Origin: Roseiarcus sp963829505
GTDB lineage: Bacteria; Pseudomonadota; Alphaproteobacteria; Rhizobiales; Beijerinckiaceae
Assembly (NCBI GenBank): GCA_963829505.1
Contig: CAWHIL010000001.1
Span: 1,178,001-1,242,000, forward strand
Direction: 5' to 3'
DNA length: 64,000 nucleotides
Part shown: one piece after another, positions 25,603 through 33,405 of the stretch
Layout of the letters: every line of letters begins with the position of its first letter
How positions within the stretch are numbered: the first letter of the stretch is position 1
The notes under the pieces: generated by a model
Told to the model about the DNA's origin: nothing
Databases searched by the model: none
The model's input: the letters and a program-made list of their open reading frames with translations, nothing else
Position numbers and translations under genes: made by a program

Positions 25603-26552
25603 GCGCCGTCTCGCCGCCGCGCCCGTTTTCGGAGGCCTCGCCGCTCGTGCGCTCGCTCGCCGGCGCCGTCGTCGTCGTCTACGCCATCGTCACAATTCTG
25701 CCGCTCCTGTGGATCGGCGCGACGGCCTTCAAGTCGCAGGAGGACGCGATCGCCTATCCGCCGAAGGTGTTCTTCACCCCGACGCTCGAGGGGTTTGTCG
25801 ATCTCTTCACCGTACAGTCGCGCCAGCCGCACGACTTCATCGTGAAGCTGCCGCCGCCCACGACCTGGTACGAGAAGATCGCGCGCGACCGCGACATGGT
25901 GATCGCCGGCCCGTCGCGGGTCGTCGACCGCTTCCTCAATTCGATCATCATCGGGTTCGGATCGACGATTCTGGCGACGTTTCTCGGCGTGCTCGCGGCT
26001 TACGCGTTCTCGCGATTCCGCGTGCCGCTGGCCGACGATCTGCTCTTTTTCATTCTCTCGACCCGCATGATGCCGCCGATCGCGGTCGCGGTGCCGATTT
26101 ACATGATGTATCGCTGGCTCGGTCTGTACGACACGCGCATTGGCATGATCCTGCTCTACACCGCGGTGAACGTGTCGCTCGCGGTGTGGCTGCTGAAAGG
26201 GTTCATCGACGAGATCCCCCGCGAGTACGAAGAGGCGGCGCTCGTCGATGGCTATACGCGGCTTCAGGCCTTTCGGAAGGTGGTGCTGCCGCAGGCCGTG
26301 ACCGGCATCGCCGCAACTTCGATCTTCTGCCTGATTTTTTCCTGGAACGAATACGCGTTCAATCTGCTGCTGACGAGTTCGGACGCGCAGACCATGCCCC
26401 CCTTCATCCCGTTCATCATCGGCGAGGGCGGCCAGAACTGGCCGGCGGTCGCCGCGGCCACGACCCTGTTCCTGTTGCCGATCGTCATCTTCACGATCGC
26501 CCTCAGGAAACACCTTCTGCGCGGAATCACGTTCGGAGCGGTCCGCAAGTGA
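25599..26552 (+). CDS. ABC transporter permease 2 (CUT1, MalG type)
   Basis: A 317-residue permease with six hydrophobic segments; the EAA loop reads EEAALVDGYTRLQAFRKVVLP. Compared with usual MalG-type proteins it has an extra ~40-residue periplasmic insert after the first span (roughly residues 70-108), rich in charged and aromatic residues. ATG 25599 overlaps the preceding stop; its own stop overlaps the next small gene. Part of the same importer. Confidence 0.92.
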   Translation: MSAVSPPRPFSEASPLVRSLAGAVVVVYAIVTILPLLWIGATAFKSQEDAIAYPPKVFFTPTLEGFVDLFTVQSRQPHDFIVKLPPPTTWYEKIARDRDMVIAGPSRVVDRFLNSIIIGFGSTILATFLGVLAAYAFSRFRVPLADDLLFFILSTRMMPPIAVAVPIYMMYRWLGLYDTRIGMILLYTAVNVSLAVWLLKGFIDEIPREYEEAALVDGYTRLQAFRKVVLPQAVTGIAATSIFCLIFSWNEYAFNLLLTSSDAQTMPPFIPFIIGEGGQNWPAVAAATTLFLLPIVIFTIALRKHLLRGITFGAVRK

Positions 26553-26752
26553 CGGAACATCCCGACACCAGAGCCAGCGCTTGGGCGCGGCTTTTCCGGC
26601 GCGGCCCGTGGGAGAACGCGGCCATGGCCGTGATCGGCGTTGGTATCCTTATGCTGACGCAGCCGCTCTCCCTCGATCTCTACAGCTATTCGTTCGTCAC
26701 GATCCTGGCCGGGACGGTCGGGTTCGTCGTCGTCAGCCACTTTCCGCAGTGA
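26549..26752 (+). CDS. Small membrane protein in ABC operon (67 aa)
   Basis: A 67-residue protein starting at GTG 26549, which overlaps the permease stop, and ending 9 bases before the first ATPase. It has two hydrophobic segments (about 24-39 and 46-63) with a short polar loop, a basic N-terminus and few charged residues after it. No family is recognised. Small two-span proteins occur in other polyol ABC operons (for example GlpU in rhizobial glycerol transport), but similarity to GlpU was not established here. Possibly an accessory transporter subunit. Confidence 0.75.
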   Translation: MTEHPDTRASAWARLFRRGPWENAAMAVIGVGILMLTQPLSLDLYSYSFVTILAGTVGFVVVSHFPQ

Positions 26753-26761
26753 GGTCTCGAC

Positions 26762-27874
26762 ATGGCCGAGATTCGCGTCGAGCGGCTGCACAAGGAGTTT
26801 AACGGTTTCGTGGCCGTCAAGGAGTCGACCTTCGTCATCGACGATCGCTCCTTCTTCGTCATGCTGGGTCCCTCGGGGTGCGGCAAGACGACGACGCTGA
26901 GGATGATCGCCGGCCTCGAGCTGCCGACCGACGGGCGCATCTTCCTCGGCGGCAAGGACGTGACCTTCAAGCGCGCCTCCGAGCGCGACATCGCCTTCGT
27001 CTTCCAGCTCTTCGCCCTCTACCCGCATATGAACGTGCGCAAGAACATCGCCTTTCCGCTCGTTTCGATGGGCATGAAGCGTGCCGAGGTCATGGCGCGC
27101 GTGGAAGAGGCTGCGCGCATCCTGCGCATCACCGAGCTGCTCGACCGCCCGGTGTCGGGCCTCTCGGGCGGCGACCGGCAGCGAGTCGCGCTCGGGCGCG
27201 CCATCGTGCGCCGCCCCATGGCGTTCATGATGGACGAGCCTCTGGGCGCTCTCGATTCGGAACTGCGCGACGTGATGTGCGGCGAATTGCGCGGCTTGCA
27301 CGACCGGCTGCAAGCAACGACCGTCTACGTGACGCATGACCAGACCGAGGCGATGTCGCTGGGCGACACGATCGCGGTGATGAGCCATGGCGTGATCGAG
27401 CAACTGGGGAGCCCACGCGAAATCTACGACCGGCCCGCCTCGACGTTCGTGGCCGACTTCATCGGCTCGCCGCCGATGAACCTTCTGACGTTCCACGGCG
27501 CGCTCGAGCCCGGCCGGGCAAGCGTCCGCGTCGGCCAGGCCGAAATCAGCGTCCCGGCTCCGCGCGAGGCGCTTGCCGCGCGCGATCTGGTCCTCGGGGT
27601 TCGCCCCGAGCACGTGCGCCTGAACGATGGCGCGGACCTGCGGGGCGAAATCTTCGGGACGGAATATCTCGGCACGACCCAGATCGTCACCGTCACGACC
27701 GCGCACGGGCTGGTCAAAGCCCGCCTTCCATCGACCGTCAAGGCGCCGCTCGGCAATTCCGTCGGACTGGAATTCCGGCCCGACCGCATCTCGCTGTTCG
27801 ACGCCGGATCCGGTCACGCCATTCGCACCGCGCTCCACGACCACACGCACGCGCAGGAGCGCTCTCATGTCTGA
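26762..27874 (+). CDS. ABC transporter ATPase 1 (CUT1, UgpC/MalK type)
   Basis: A 370-residue ATPase that powers the importer. Walker A is GPSGCGKTT (residues ~37-45), the Q-loop FVFQ follows, the signature is LSGGDRQRVALGRA (the usual LSGGQ glutamine is Asp), Walker B ends FMMDEPLGALD, and the H-loop is VTHDQTEAM. The C-terminal ~130 residues are the TOBE/OB regulatory domain (LGVRPEHVRL). It overlaps the second ATPase start by 8 bases. Two ATPases in one operon suggest a heterodimer. Confidence 0.94.
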   Translation: MAEIRVERLHKEFNGFVAVKESTFVIDDRSFFVMLGPSGCGKTTTLRMIAGLELPTDGRIFLGGKDVTFKRASERDIAFVFQLFALYPHMNVRKNIAFPLVSMGMKRAEVMARVEEAARILRITELLDRPVSGLSGGDRQRVALGRAIVRRPMAFMMDEPLGALDSELRDVMCGELRGLHDRLQATTVYVTHDQTEAMSLGDTIAVMSHGVIEQLGSPREIYDRPASTFVADFIGSPPMNLLTFHGALEPGRASVRVGQAEISVPAPREALAARDLVLGVRPEHVRLNDGADLRGEIFGTEYLGTTQIVTVTTAHGLVKARLPSTVKAPLGNSVGLEFRPDRISLFDAGSGHAIRTALHDHTHAQERSHV

Positions 27875-28884
27875 AGTGTCGCTCGAGGGCGTCTCGAAGC
27901 GCTTCGGCGCCACGCAGGCGGTGTCCGATCTGTCGCTGACGGTTGAGGACGGCGCGTTCGTCGTGCTGCTTGGGCCGACGGGGGCGGGCAAGACCACCAC
28001 GTTGCGCCTGGTTGCGGGCCTCGAGCGCCCGGATGCGGGACGCATCCGCATCGCTGGCCGGGACGTCACGCGCGACTCTCCCGCTCAGCGCGACCTCGCC
28101 TTCGTGTTCCAGCATTATTCGCTCTATCCGCATCTGACGGTTTTCGACAATCTGGCTTTCCCGCTGCGCTCGCCGGCGAGACGGACGCCGGAGCCGACGA
28201 TCCGCCAGAAGGTCAACGACGTCGCCTCGCTCTTGCGCATTTCCGACAAGCTCGACCAGCGGGTGACGCGTCTCTCGGGCGGCCAGATGCAGCGCGTCGC
28301 CATCGGCCGGGCGCTCGTTCGCACTCCGTCGATCTATCTGATGGACGAGCCGCTCTCGTCGCTGGATGCGAAGCTGCGCGCGGAACTGCGCGTCGAGCTC
28401 AAGCGCATTCAAAAGGAACTCGGCGCGACGATCCTCTACGTTACCCACGACCAGACGGAAGCGATGACTTCTGGGAAGCCGCGTCGGCGTGATCGACAAC
28501 GGCCGCGTGGCGCAGTTTGGGGCGCCGCGGGACGTGTACGAAAATCCGTCGAACCTCTATGTCGCCGCCCGCTTGGGCGCCCCTCAGATCAACCTGGTTC
28601 CGCGCTCGGCCTTCCCGGAAGCCCGGATGCCCGACAGCGTGACGACGGTCGGCGCCCGCACGGAACACGCGCGCATCAGCAGAGCCAACGGCCGGCGCGC
28701 ATCCGGTCGCGTCACCTGGGTCGAGCATCTCGGCGATCAGGATCACTTGCACGTCGAACTCGGCGAGCACGACTTCGTCACCCTTGCCGACCCCGATTCC
28801 GGGCTTGGGCCGGGCGACGACGTGACCATCGAGCTCACGGAGCCGCTGTTCTTCGACGTCGCCGGCGAGAGGGTGCGCGCATGA
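27867..28884 (+). pseudogene. ABC transporter ATPase 2, single-base frameshift
   Basis: Second CUT1-type ATPase. ATG 27867 begins a frame with Walker A GPTGAGKTT, LSGGQMQRVAIGRA, LMDEPLSSLDAKLRAELR and VTHDQTEAM, all intact. Directly after this, at about 28469, one extra T shifts the frame: removing it gives LGSRVGVIDNGRVAQFG and continues to the stop at 28884 through a TOBE domain. Total expected length is ~338 residues. Since the gene sits inside a tight operon with every other reading frame open, a sequence error is as likely as a real mutation. Downstream dhaL overlaps the stop by four bases. Confidence 0.85.
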
Positions 28885-29489
28885 AGCCGGAACTCTTGCA
28901 TCGCCTGATCCTGGCCGTCGCGGACGACGTGATCGCCCATGCGGGCGAACTCACCGAACTCGATCAGGCGATCGGCGACGGCGACCATGGCGTTAACATG
29001 AAGCGCGGTTTCGAGGCCGTGCGGGCCGATGCGGAGCTGACCGCCGAGAAGCCGCTGCCGGAGGCGCTTAAGGCGATCGGGACGCAGCTTGTTATGAAGG
29101 TCGGGGGCGCCTCCGGCCCGCTCTATGGGACGCTCTTCATGGCGCTCGGCAAGGACATCGCGCCGGACGGGTCCAATCTTGCGGTCGCCTTCGCCAAGGC
29201 CGTCGAGGCCGTCCAGGCCCGCGGCAAGTCGCATCCGGGCCAGAAGACGATGCTCGACGTTCTGGTGCCGATGGAAAGGGCCCTTGCCGAAGGCGGAGCG
29301 GACCTGCCGGCGCGGTTGCCCAAGGTCGCGGCCGACGCGGCGGAGGCGACAATTCCGATGCTGGCGACGCGCGGCCGCGCGTCGTTCCTGGGCGAGCGGT
29401 CGATCGGGCACATGGATCCCGGCGCCCGATCGTCCGCGCTGATCGTTGCGTCGGTATGCCGCGTTTTGGAGGGGGAGAACCTTGGCTAA
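28881..29489 (+). CDS. dhaL: Dihydroxyacetone kinase ADP-binding subunit
   Basis: A 202-residue DhaL protein. In PTS-type dihydroxyacetone kinases this subunit holds ADP permanently, and the ADP is rephosphorylated by DhaM and passes its phosphate to dihydroxyacetone on DhaK. The ligand motifs are LTELDQAIGDGDHGVNM (the Asp cluster binding Mg-ADP) and GGASGPLYGTLF, with a later HPGQKTMLD and SIGHMDPGARSS. Start ATG 28881 overlaps the ATPase stop; its stop overlaps dhaM by 8 bases. Confidence 0.95.
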   Translation: MKPELLHRLILAVADDVIAHAGELTELDQAIGDGDHGVNMKRGFEAVRADAELTAEKPLPEALKAIGTQLVMKVGGASGPLYGTLFMALGKDIAPDGSNLAVAFAKAVEAVQARGKSHPGQKTMLDVLVPMERALAEGGADLPARLPKVAADAAEATIPMLATRGRASFLGERSIGHMDPGARSSALIVASVCRVLEGENLG

Positions 29490-29871
29490 CGTCGGAATCG
29501 TCATCGTGTCCCACTCGCCCAAGATCGCCGAGGGCGCCGCCGACATGGTGCGCCAGATGGTCGGCGACAGCGTCAATCTCGCCTTTACCGGCGGCGACCC
29601 GGACGGCGGTCTCGGGACAAATCTCTCGGCGATCCGCGACGCGATCGATCGCGCGTGGTCGGAGGCGGGCGTCGCCATTCTGGTGGATCTCGGCGGCGCG
29701 GAGACGAACAGCGAAATGGCGGTTGAGATGCTCGATCCGGGGCGGCGCGGCCGGGTGGTGGTTTGCGACGCGCCGATCGTCGAGGGCGCCCTGATGGCGG
29801 CGACCGAGGCCTCCGGCGGCTCGTCGCTGGAAGCCGTGCGACGCACGGCCGAGGAACTTTCTCCGCAATGA
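29482..29871 (+). CDS. dhaM: PTS-dependent dihydroxyacetone kinase phosphotransferase subunit
   Basis: A 129-residue single EIIA-mannose-type domain. The opening VGIVIVSHSPKIAEG contains the phosphorylatable histidine at about residue 11; GGDPDGGLGTN and LVDLGGAETNSEMA are further family motifs. Unlike E. coli DhaM, which is fused to HPr- and EI-like domains, this one is stand-alone, with separate HPr and EI genes next to it. The best start is TTG 29482, inside the end of dhaL; an upstream ATG would add a poorly conserved leader. Confidence 0.93.
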   Translation: MANVGIVIVSHSPKIAEGAADMVRQMVGDSVNLAFTGGDPDGGLGTNLSAIRDAIDRAWSEAGVAILVDLGGAETNSEMAVEMLDPGRRGRVVVCDAPIVEGALMAATEASGGSSLEAVRRTAEELSPQ

Positions 29872-30197
29872 CGGACAAGGCGATGAAGGACCCCGTCGTA
29901 ACCGAGCAGGCGAGCGATCGCGCGGAACTCGTCAATGCCGTCGGCCTGCACGCGCGGCCCTCGGTCAAGCTGACGCAGCTTGCGAAGACATTCGATTGCC
30001 GGGTGGAGATCGCGCTGTCGGCGGACGGGCCGTGGGTCGACGCGAAAAGCCCGGTGAAGGTCATGCGCGTGAAGGCGCCCCGTGGGGCGGTCCTGCATGT
30101 GCGGGCGTCCGGCAAGGGCGCGCGGTCGGCGGCGGAGGCGCTGATGGGCCTCGTGCGCGGCGGCTTCGGCGAAGCGACGGATCTGCAAGGTGGGTGA
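29868..30197 (+). CDS. HPr family phosphocarrier protein
   Basis: A 109-residue HPr. The phosphorylation site is the histidine of NAVGLHARPSVKLTQ (residue 28 because of a ~14-residue N-terminal extension), and a serine lies at the position of the regulatory Ser46 (AKSPVKVM), although HPr kinase is not in view. It accepts phosphate from the EI encoded next and would pass it to DhaM. ATGA overlap with dhaM and overlap with ptsI indicate coupled translation. Confidence 0.93.
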   Translation: MTDKAMKDPVVTEQASDRAELVNAVGLHARPSVKLTQLAKTFDCRVEIALSADGPWVDAKSPVKVMRVKAPRGAVLHVRASGKGARSAAEALMGLVRGGFGEATDLQGG

Positions 30198-31800
30198 GCT
30201 TCGTCTCTTCGGTCGGAGCGCGGCGCCTGGCGTTGCGGAAGGCGTTGTCGCCGTTCTGGACTCCGTGAAGCGGTCGAAACGGGAGGCTGGCGCCCCGGCC
30301 GACGAAATCGTGGCGTTGCGGCAGGCCGTGTCGCACGCGCGGGCCGAGGTCGAGCTCCTGGCCGAAGCGGCGACGGGCGAGGCCGCGGACATGCTCGGCT
30401 TTCAGGTCGCGATGCTCGCCGACGACGAACTCGTGCGTCCCGCCGGGGAGGCGATCGAGGCCGGCGAGCCCGCAACGACCGCCTGGGAGGCGGCGATGAA
30501 CGTCGAAATCGCCGGCTATCGCGACGCGAGCAACGATTATTTTTCCGCCCGGACAGCCGATCTGGAGGACATCCGCGATCGCGTGCTCGCCCATCTGACG
30601 CCGGGCGCCGCCGCTCCCGTCATTCCGCCCGGCGCCGTGGTGGTGGCCGCCGACCTGCCGATCTCGCGTTTCCTCGCCATCGACTGGGCGCAAGGCGGCG
30701 CCGTCGTGCTCACGGAGGGAAGCCCGACCAGCCATGTCGCCATGCTGGCGCGGGCGCGCGGGGTGCCGATGGTCGTGGGCGTAGACGGCGCGGCCGTCGC
30801 CGTGGCCGGCCGCGAGGCGCTGGTCGATGCGGGCGCGGGCGAAGTGGTGCTGGACCCGACGCGCGCCACACGGGTCACCTTCGCCGTCCGGGCGAAACAG
30901 GCGAAAACCGCGGACGATGCGATCGCCGCCTTCCGGGAGAAACCGGCAGTGACGCACGACGGAACCCGGATCGCTCTCAACATCAACGTCGGCTCGGCCG
31001 ACGAAATCGACGGGATCGATCCCGCGATTTGCGATGGCGTCGGCCTTGTGCGGACCGAACTCCTGTTTCATGCGCCGGGCGGCCTGCCGGACGAGGAGAT
31101 GCAGCATCAAGCCTATCGCCGCATCGTGGCGTGGGCGCAGGGGCAGCCCGTGACCATACGCACGCTGGACGCCGGCGGCGACAAGCCGATCCCGGGCGTC
31201 ACGTTGGAGCGCGAAAGCAATCCCTTCCTCGGCGCGCGCGGCATTCGGCTGTCGCTGCGCCATCCGGCGCTCTTCAAGACGCAGTTGCGGGCGCTCGCTC
31301 GCGCCGCCGTCGACGGCGATCTTCGCGTCATGCTGCCGATGGTCACGACGCCTGCGGAGTTCGAGGCCGCGCGCGAATTGTTGGCGGAGGCGCTGAGGGG
31401 CCTCGAACGGGACAACGTCCCCGCGGCGCGCCCCAAACTCGGCGTCATGGTCGAGGTCCCGGCCGCCGCCATCGCCATCGACCAGTTCGACGCGGATTTC
31501 TTTTCGATCGGGTCGAACGACCTCACACAATATGTGACCGCGGCCGGCCGCGACAACGGCGACGTCGCCGATCTCGCCGACCCGCTCAATCCCGCGGTGC
31601 TGCGGCTCATCGCCTCGGTCGCCCGGCATGGCCGCGCCACCGGCCGCGAGGTCAGTCTCTGCGGCGACGCGGGCGGCGATCCGCGGACGATCGGACCGTT
31701 GCTGCGCACGGGCTTGCGCTCGCTCTCGGTCGCCCCCGCATTGGTCGGCGTCGCCAAGCAGGCGATCGCGACCGTCGATTTGCGCGACGCCCGCCCATGA
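30190..31800 (+). CDS. ptsI: PTS enzyme I (PEP-protein phosphotransferase)
   Basis: A 536-residue enzyme I. The N-terminal half carries the active histidine in EGSPTSHVAMLARARGVP (residue ~182), the C-terminal TIM barrel has the PEP site (RTELLF, GARGIRLSL, LPMVTTPAEFEAA, FSIGSNDLTQY) and the catalytic cysteine region SLCGDAGGD. It draws phosphate from phosphoenolpyruvate. Because the only PTS outputs seen in the operon are HPr and DhaM, it appears dedicated to the dihydroxyacetone kinase. GTG 30190 is the start and overlaps the HPr stop. Confidence 0.95.
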   Translation: MGELRLFGRSAAPGVAEGVVAVLDSVKRSKREAGAPADEIVALRQAVSHARAEVELLAEAATGEAADMLGFQVAMLADDELVRPAGEAIEAGEPATTAWEAAMNVEIAGYRDASNDYFSARTADLEDIRDRVLAHLTPGAAAPVIPPGAVVVAADLPISRFLAIDWAQGGAVVLTEGSPTSHVAMLARARGVPMVVGVDGAAVAVAGREALVDAGAGEVVLDPTRATRVTFAVRAKQAKTADDAIAAFREKPAVTHDGTRIALNINVGSADEIDGIDPAICDGVGLVRTELLFHAPGGLPDEEMQHQAYRRIVAWAQGQPVTIRTLDAGGDKPIPGVTLERESNPFLGARGIRLSLRHPALFKTQLRALARAAVDGDLRVMLPMVTTPAEFEAARELLAEALRGLERDNVPAARPKLGVMVEVPAAAIAIDQFDADFFSIGSNDLTQYVTAAGRDNGDVADLADPLNPAVLRLIASVARHGRATGREVSLCGDAGGDPRTIGPLLRTGLRSLSVAPALVGVAKQAIATVDLRDARP

Positions 31801-32210
31801 GCGACATAGCGGCGGGCGCGACAGTCGCCGACTACAAGGCGCTTCTGCAAGCCGTCTGCGACAAGCGGCCTTCCGGAACGCGCGGAAGGCTCGCCCTGGC
31901 GCTCGGAACGAACCGCTCGTTCGTGTCGCAACTGGTCAATCCGACCTACGCCATGCCGATCCCGGCCCAGCACCTCGAGACAATCTTCGAGGTCTGCCAC
32001 TTCTCGCCGGCGGAGCGTGCGACTTTCCTCACGGCCTACGATGGCGCACATCCGGGCCGGCGCGAGACCGGCGAACCGGCGGCGGGAACACGGGTGGTCA
32101 GCCTGACCGTACCCGATCTTGGCAGCGTTCGTCGCAACCAGGCCGTCGACGTCATGCTTGCAGATTTCGCGCGGCATCTGGTTCACTTCGCAGCGACGAT
32201 GAAGGATTGA
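31797..32210 (+). CDS. Small HTH-like protein between ptsI and dhaK
   Basis: A 137-residue protein from ATG 31797 (overlaps the ptsI stop). Residues ~25-60 read like a helix-turn-helix: RGRLALALGTNRSFVSQLVNP followed by a helix with PIPAQHLETIFEVCHFSPAERATFL. The C-terminal 45 residues form a separate segment with LTVPDLGSVRRNQAVDVMLADFARHL. The role is unknown. Its position inside the kinase gene set suggests a dedicated regulator of the operon, or an adaptor; DhaR/DhaQ/DhaS are the known Dha regulators and it resembles none of them. Confidence 0.75.
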   Translation: MSDIAAGATVADYKALLQAVCDKRPSGTRGRLALALGTNRSFVSQLVNPTYAMPIPAQHLETIFEVCHFSPAERATFLTAYDGAHPGRRETGEPAAGTRVVSLTVPDLGSVRRNQAVDVMLADFARHLVHFAATMKD

Positions 32211-32249
32211 GACGGTCGCCCTCGAGCGGCCGGATGGCGGGAGGACACG

Positions 32250-33245
32250 ATGAAGAAGCTGATGAACGCCGTCGAGACGATGCTCGACGAAAGCCTCGAC
32301 GGGTTCGCCGCCGCGCATGCCGACATCGTCGAACTGGGACCCGAGCGAAAATTCGTCCGCCGGCGGACGCTGACGAAGGGCAAGGCTGCGCTGATTTCCG
32401 GCGGCGGCTCCGGCCACGAACCGTTGCATGCGGGCTTTGTCGGCCTCGGCATGCTGGACGCCGCCTGTCCTGGCCAGGTGTTCACCTCGCCGACGCCGGA
32501 CCAGATGGTCGCGGCCATCGAGGCGGTCGACGGAGGGGCGGGCGTGCTCCTGATCGTCAAGAACTACGAAGGCGACGTCATGAACTTCGAGATGGCAACC
32601 GAGATCGCCGCGGCCGGCGATCGGAAGGTGGAAACCGTAGTTGTAAACGACGACGTGGCCGTCCCCAATTCGACCTGGTCGACCGGCAGGCGCGGCGTCG
32701 CCGGGACGCTGGTCGTCGAAAAAATCGTCGGCGCGGCGGCCGAGCAGTCGATGGGGCTCGGAGACCTGCGCGACCTCGGCCAGGAGGTCAACGAACGAAC
32801 CCGCTCGTTCGGCGTCGCCTTGACGCCCTGCACGGTTCCCGCGGCCGGCAAGCCGACCTTCAGCCTCGCGCCCGACGAAATGGAGGTTGGGGTCGGCATC
32901 CACGGCGAGCCCGGCCGTCGGCGCAGCAAGCTCGGCTCCGCCGATGCGATTGCGGAAGAGATGCTGACGGCGATTCTCGACGACCTCGCCCCTCCGGCGG
33001 GAAGCCAATGCCTGCTGTTGGTCAACGGTTTCGGCGGCACGCCGCTCATGGAGCTCTATCTGATGGTCAACGCCGCCCGACGCATTCTGGACGGCCGTGG
33101 CGTCGCGGTGGCGCGCTATCTCACAGGCTCGCTGGTCACGTCTCTCGACATGGCGGGCTCATCGATCACGGTCACTCAGCTGGACGATCGCTTGACCCGC
33201 CTTTGGGACGCCCCGGTCAGGACGGCTGGCCTCTCCTGGCCATGA
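32250..33245 (+). CDS. dhaK: Dihydroxyacetone kinase substrate-binding subunit
   Basis: A 331-residue DhaK. It binds dihydroxyacetone covalently through a hemiaminal to the histidine in GVGIHGEPG (near residue 215) and receives phosphate from DhaL. Other signatures are SGGGSGHEPLHAGFVG, SPTPDQMVAAIEA and NDDVAVPNSTWSTGRRGVAGT. The product, dihydroxyacetone phosphate, enters glycolysis. Start ATG 32250 has GGGAGGA ahead. It is the last gene of the operon, 39 bases after the HTH-like gene. Confidence 0.95.
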   Translation: MKKLMNAVETMLDESLDGFAAAHADIVELGPERKFVRRRTLTKGKAALISGGGSGHEPLHAGFVGLGMLDAACPGQVFTSPTPDQMVAAIEAVDGGAGVLLIVKNYEGDVMNFEMATEIAAAGDRKVETVVVNDDVAVPNSTWSTGRRGVAGTLVVEKIVGAAAEQSMGLGDLRDLGQEVNERTRSFGVALTPCTVPAAGKPTFSLAPDEMEVGVGIHGEPGRRRSKLGSADAIAEEMLTAILDDLAPPAGSQCLLLVNGFGGTPLMELYLMVNAARRILDGRGVAVARYLTGSLVTSLDMAGSSITVTQLDDRLTRLWDAPVRTAGLSWP

Positions 33246-33252
33246 GATTGAA

Positions 33253-33268
33253 CTGAAGCTCGCTTCAG
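33253..33268. terminator. Possible terminator after dhaK
   Basis: CTGAAGC and GCTTCAG form a perfect inverted repeat separated by TC, so a hairpin with a shortened stem, 8 bases after the dhaK stop and before the convergent dioxygenase gene. No T-tract follows. The rest of the ~160-base gap to 33405 shows no gene. Confidence 0.4.
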
Positions 33269-33405
33269 CGTCTGCAAGGGGCGGAATGCGGGCGTTGGCC
33301 GCTCTTGAGCGTTCACCGACTCGGCCGAACCGCCAGACGCTCTCGCTCCTTTGACCTCCGCGCGCTATTCGCGAAAAACCGGCATCCACCTTTTCGCCGC
33401 GCGCT

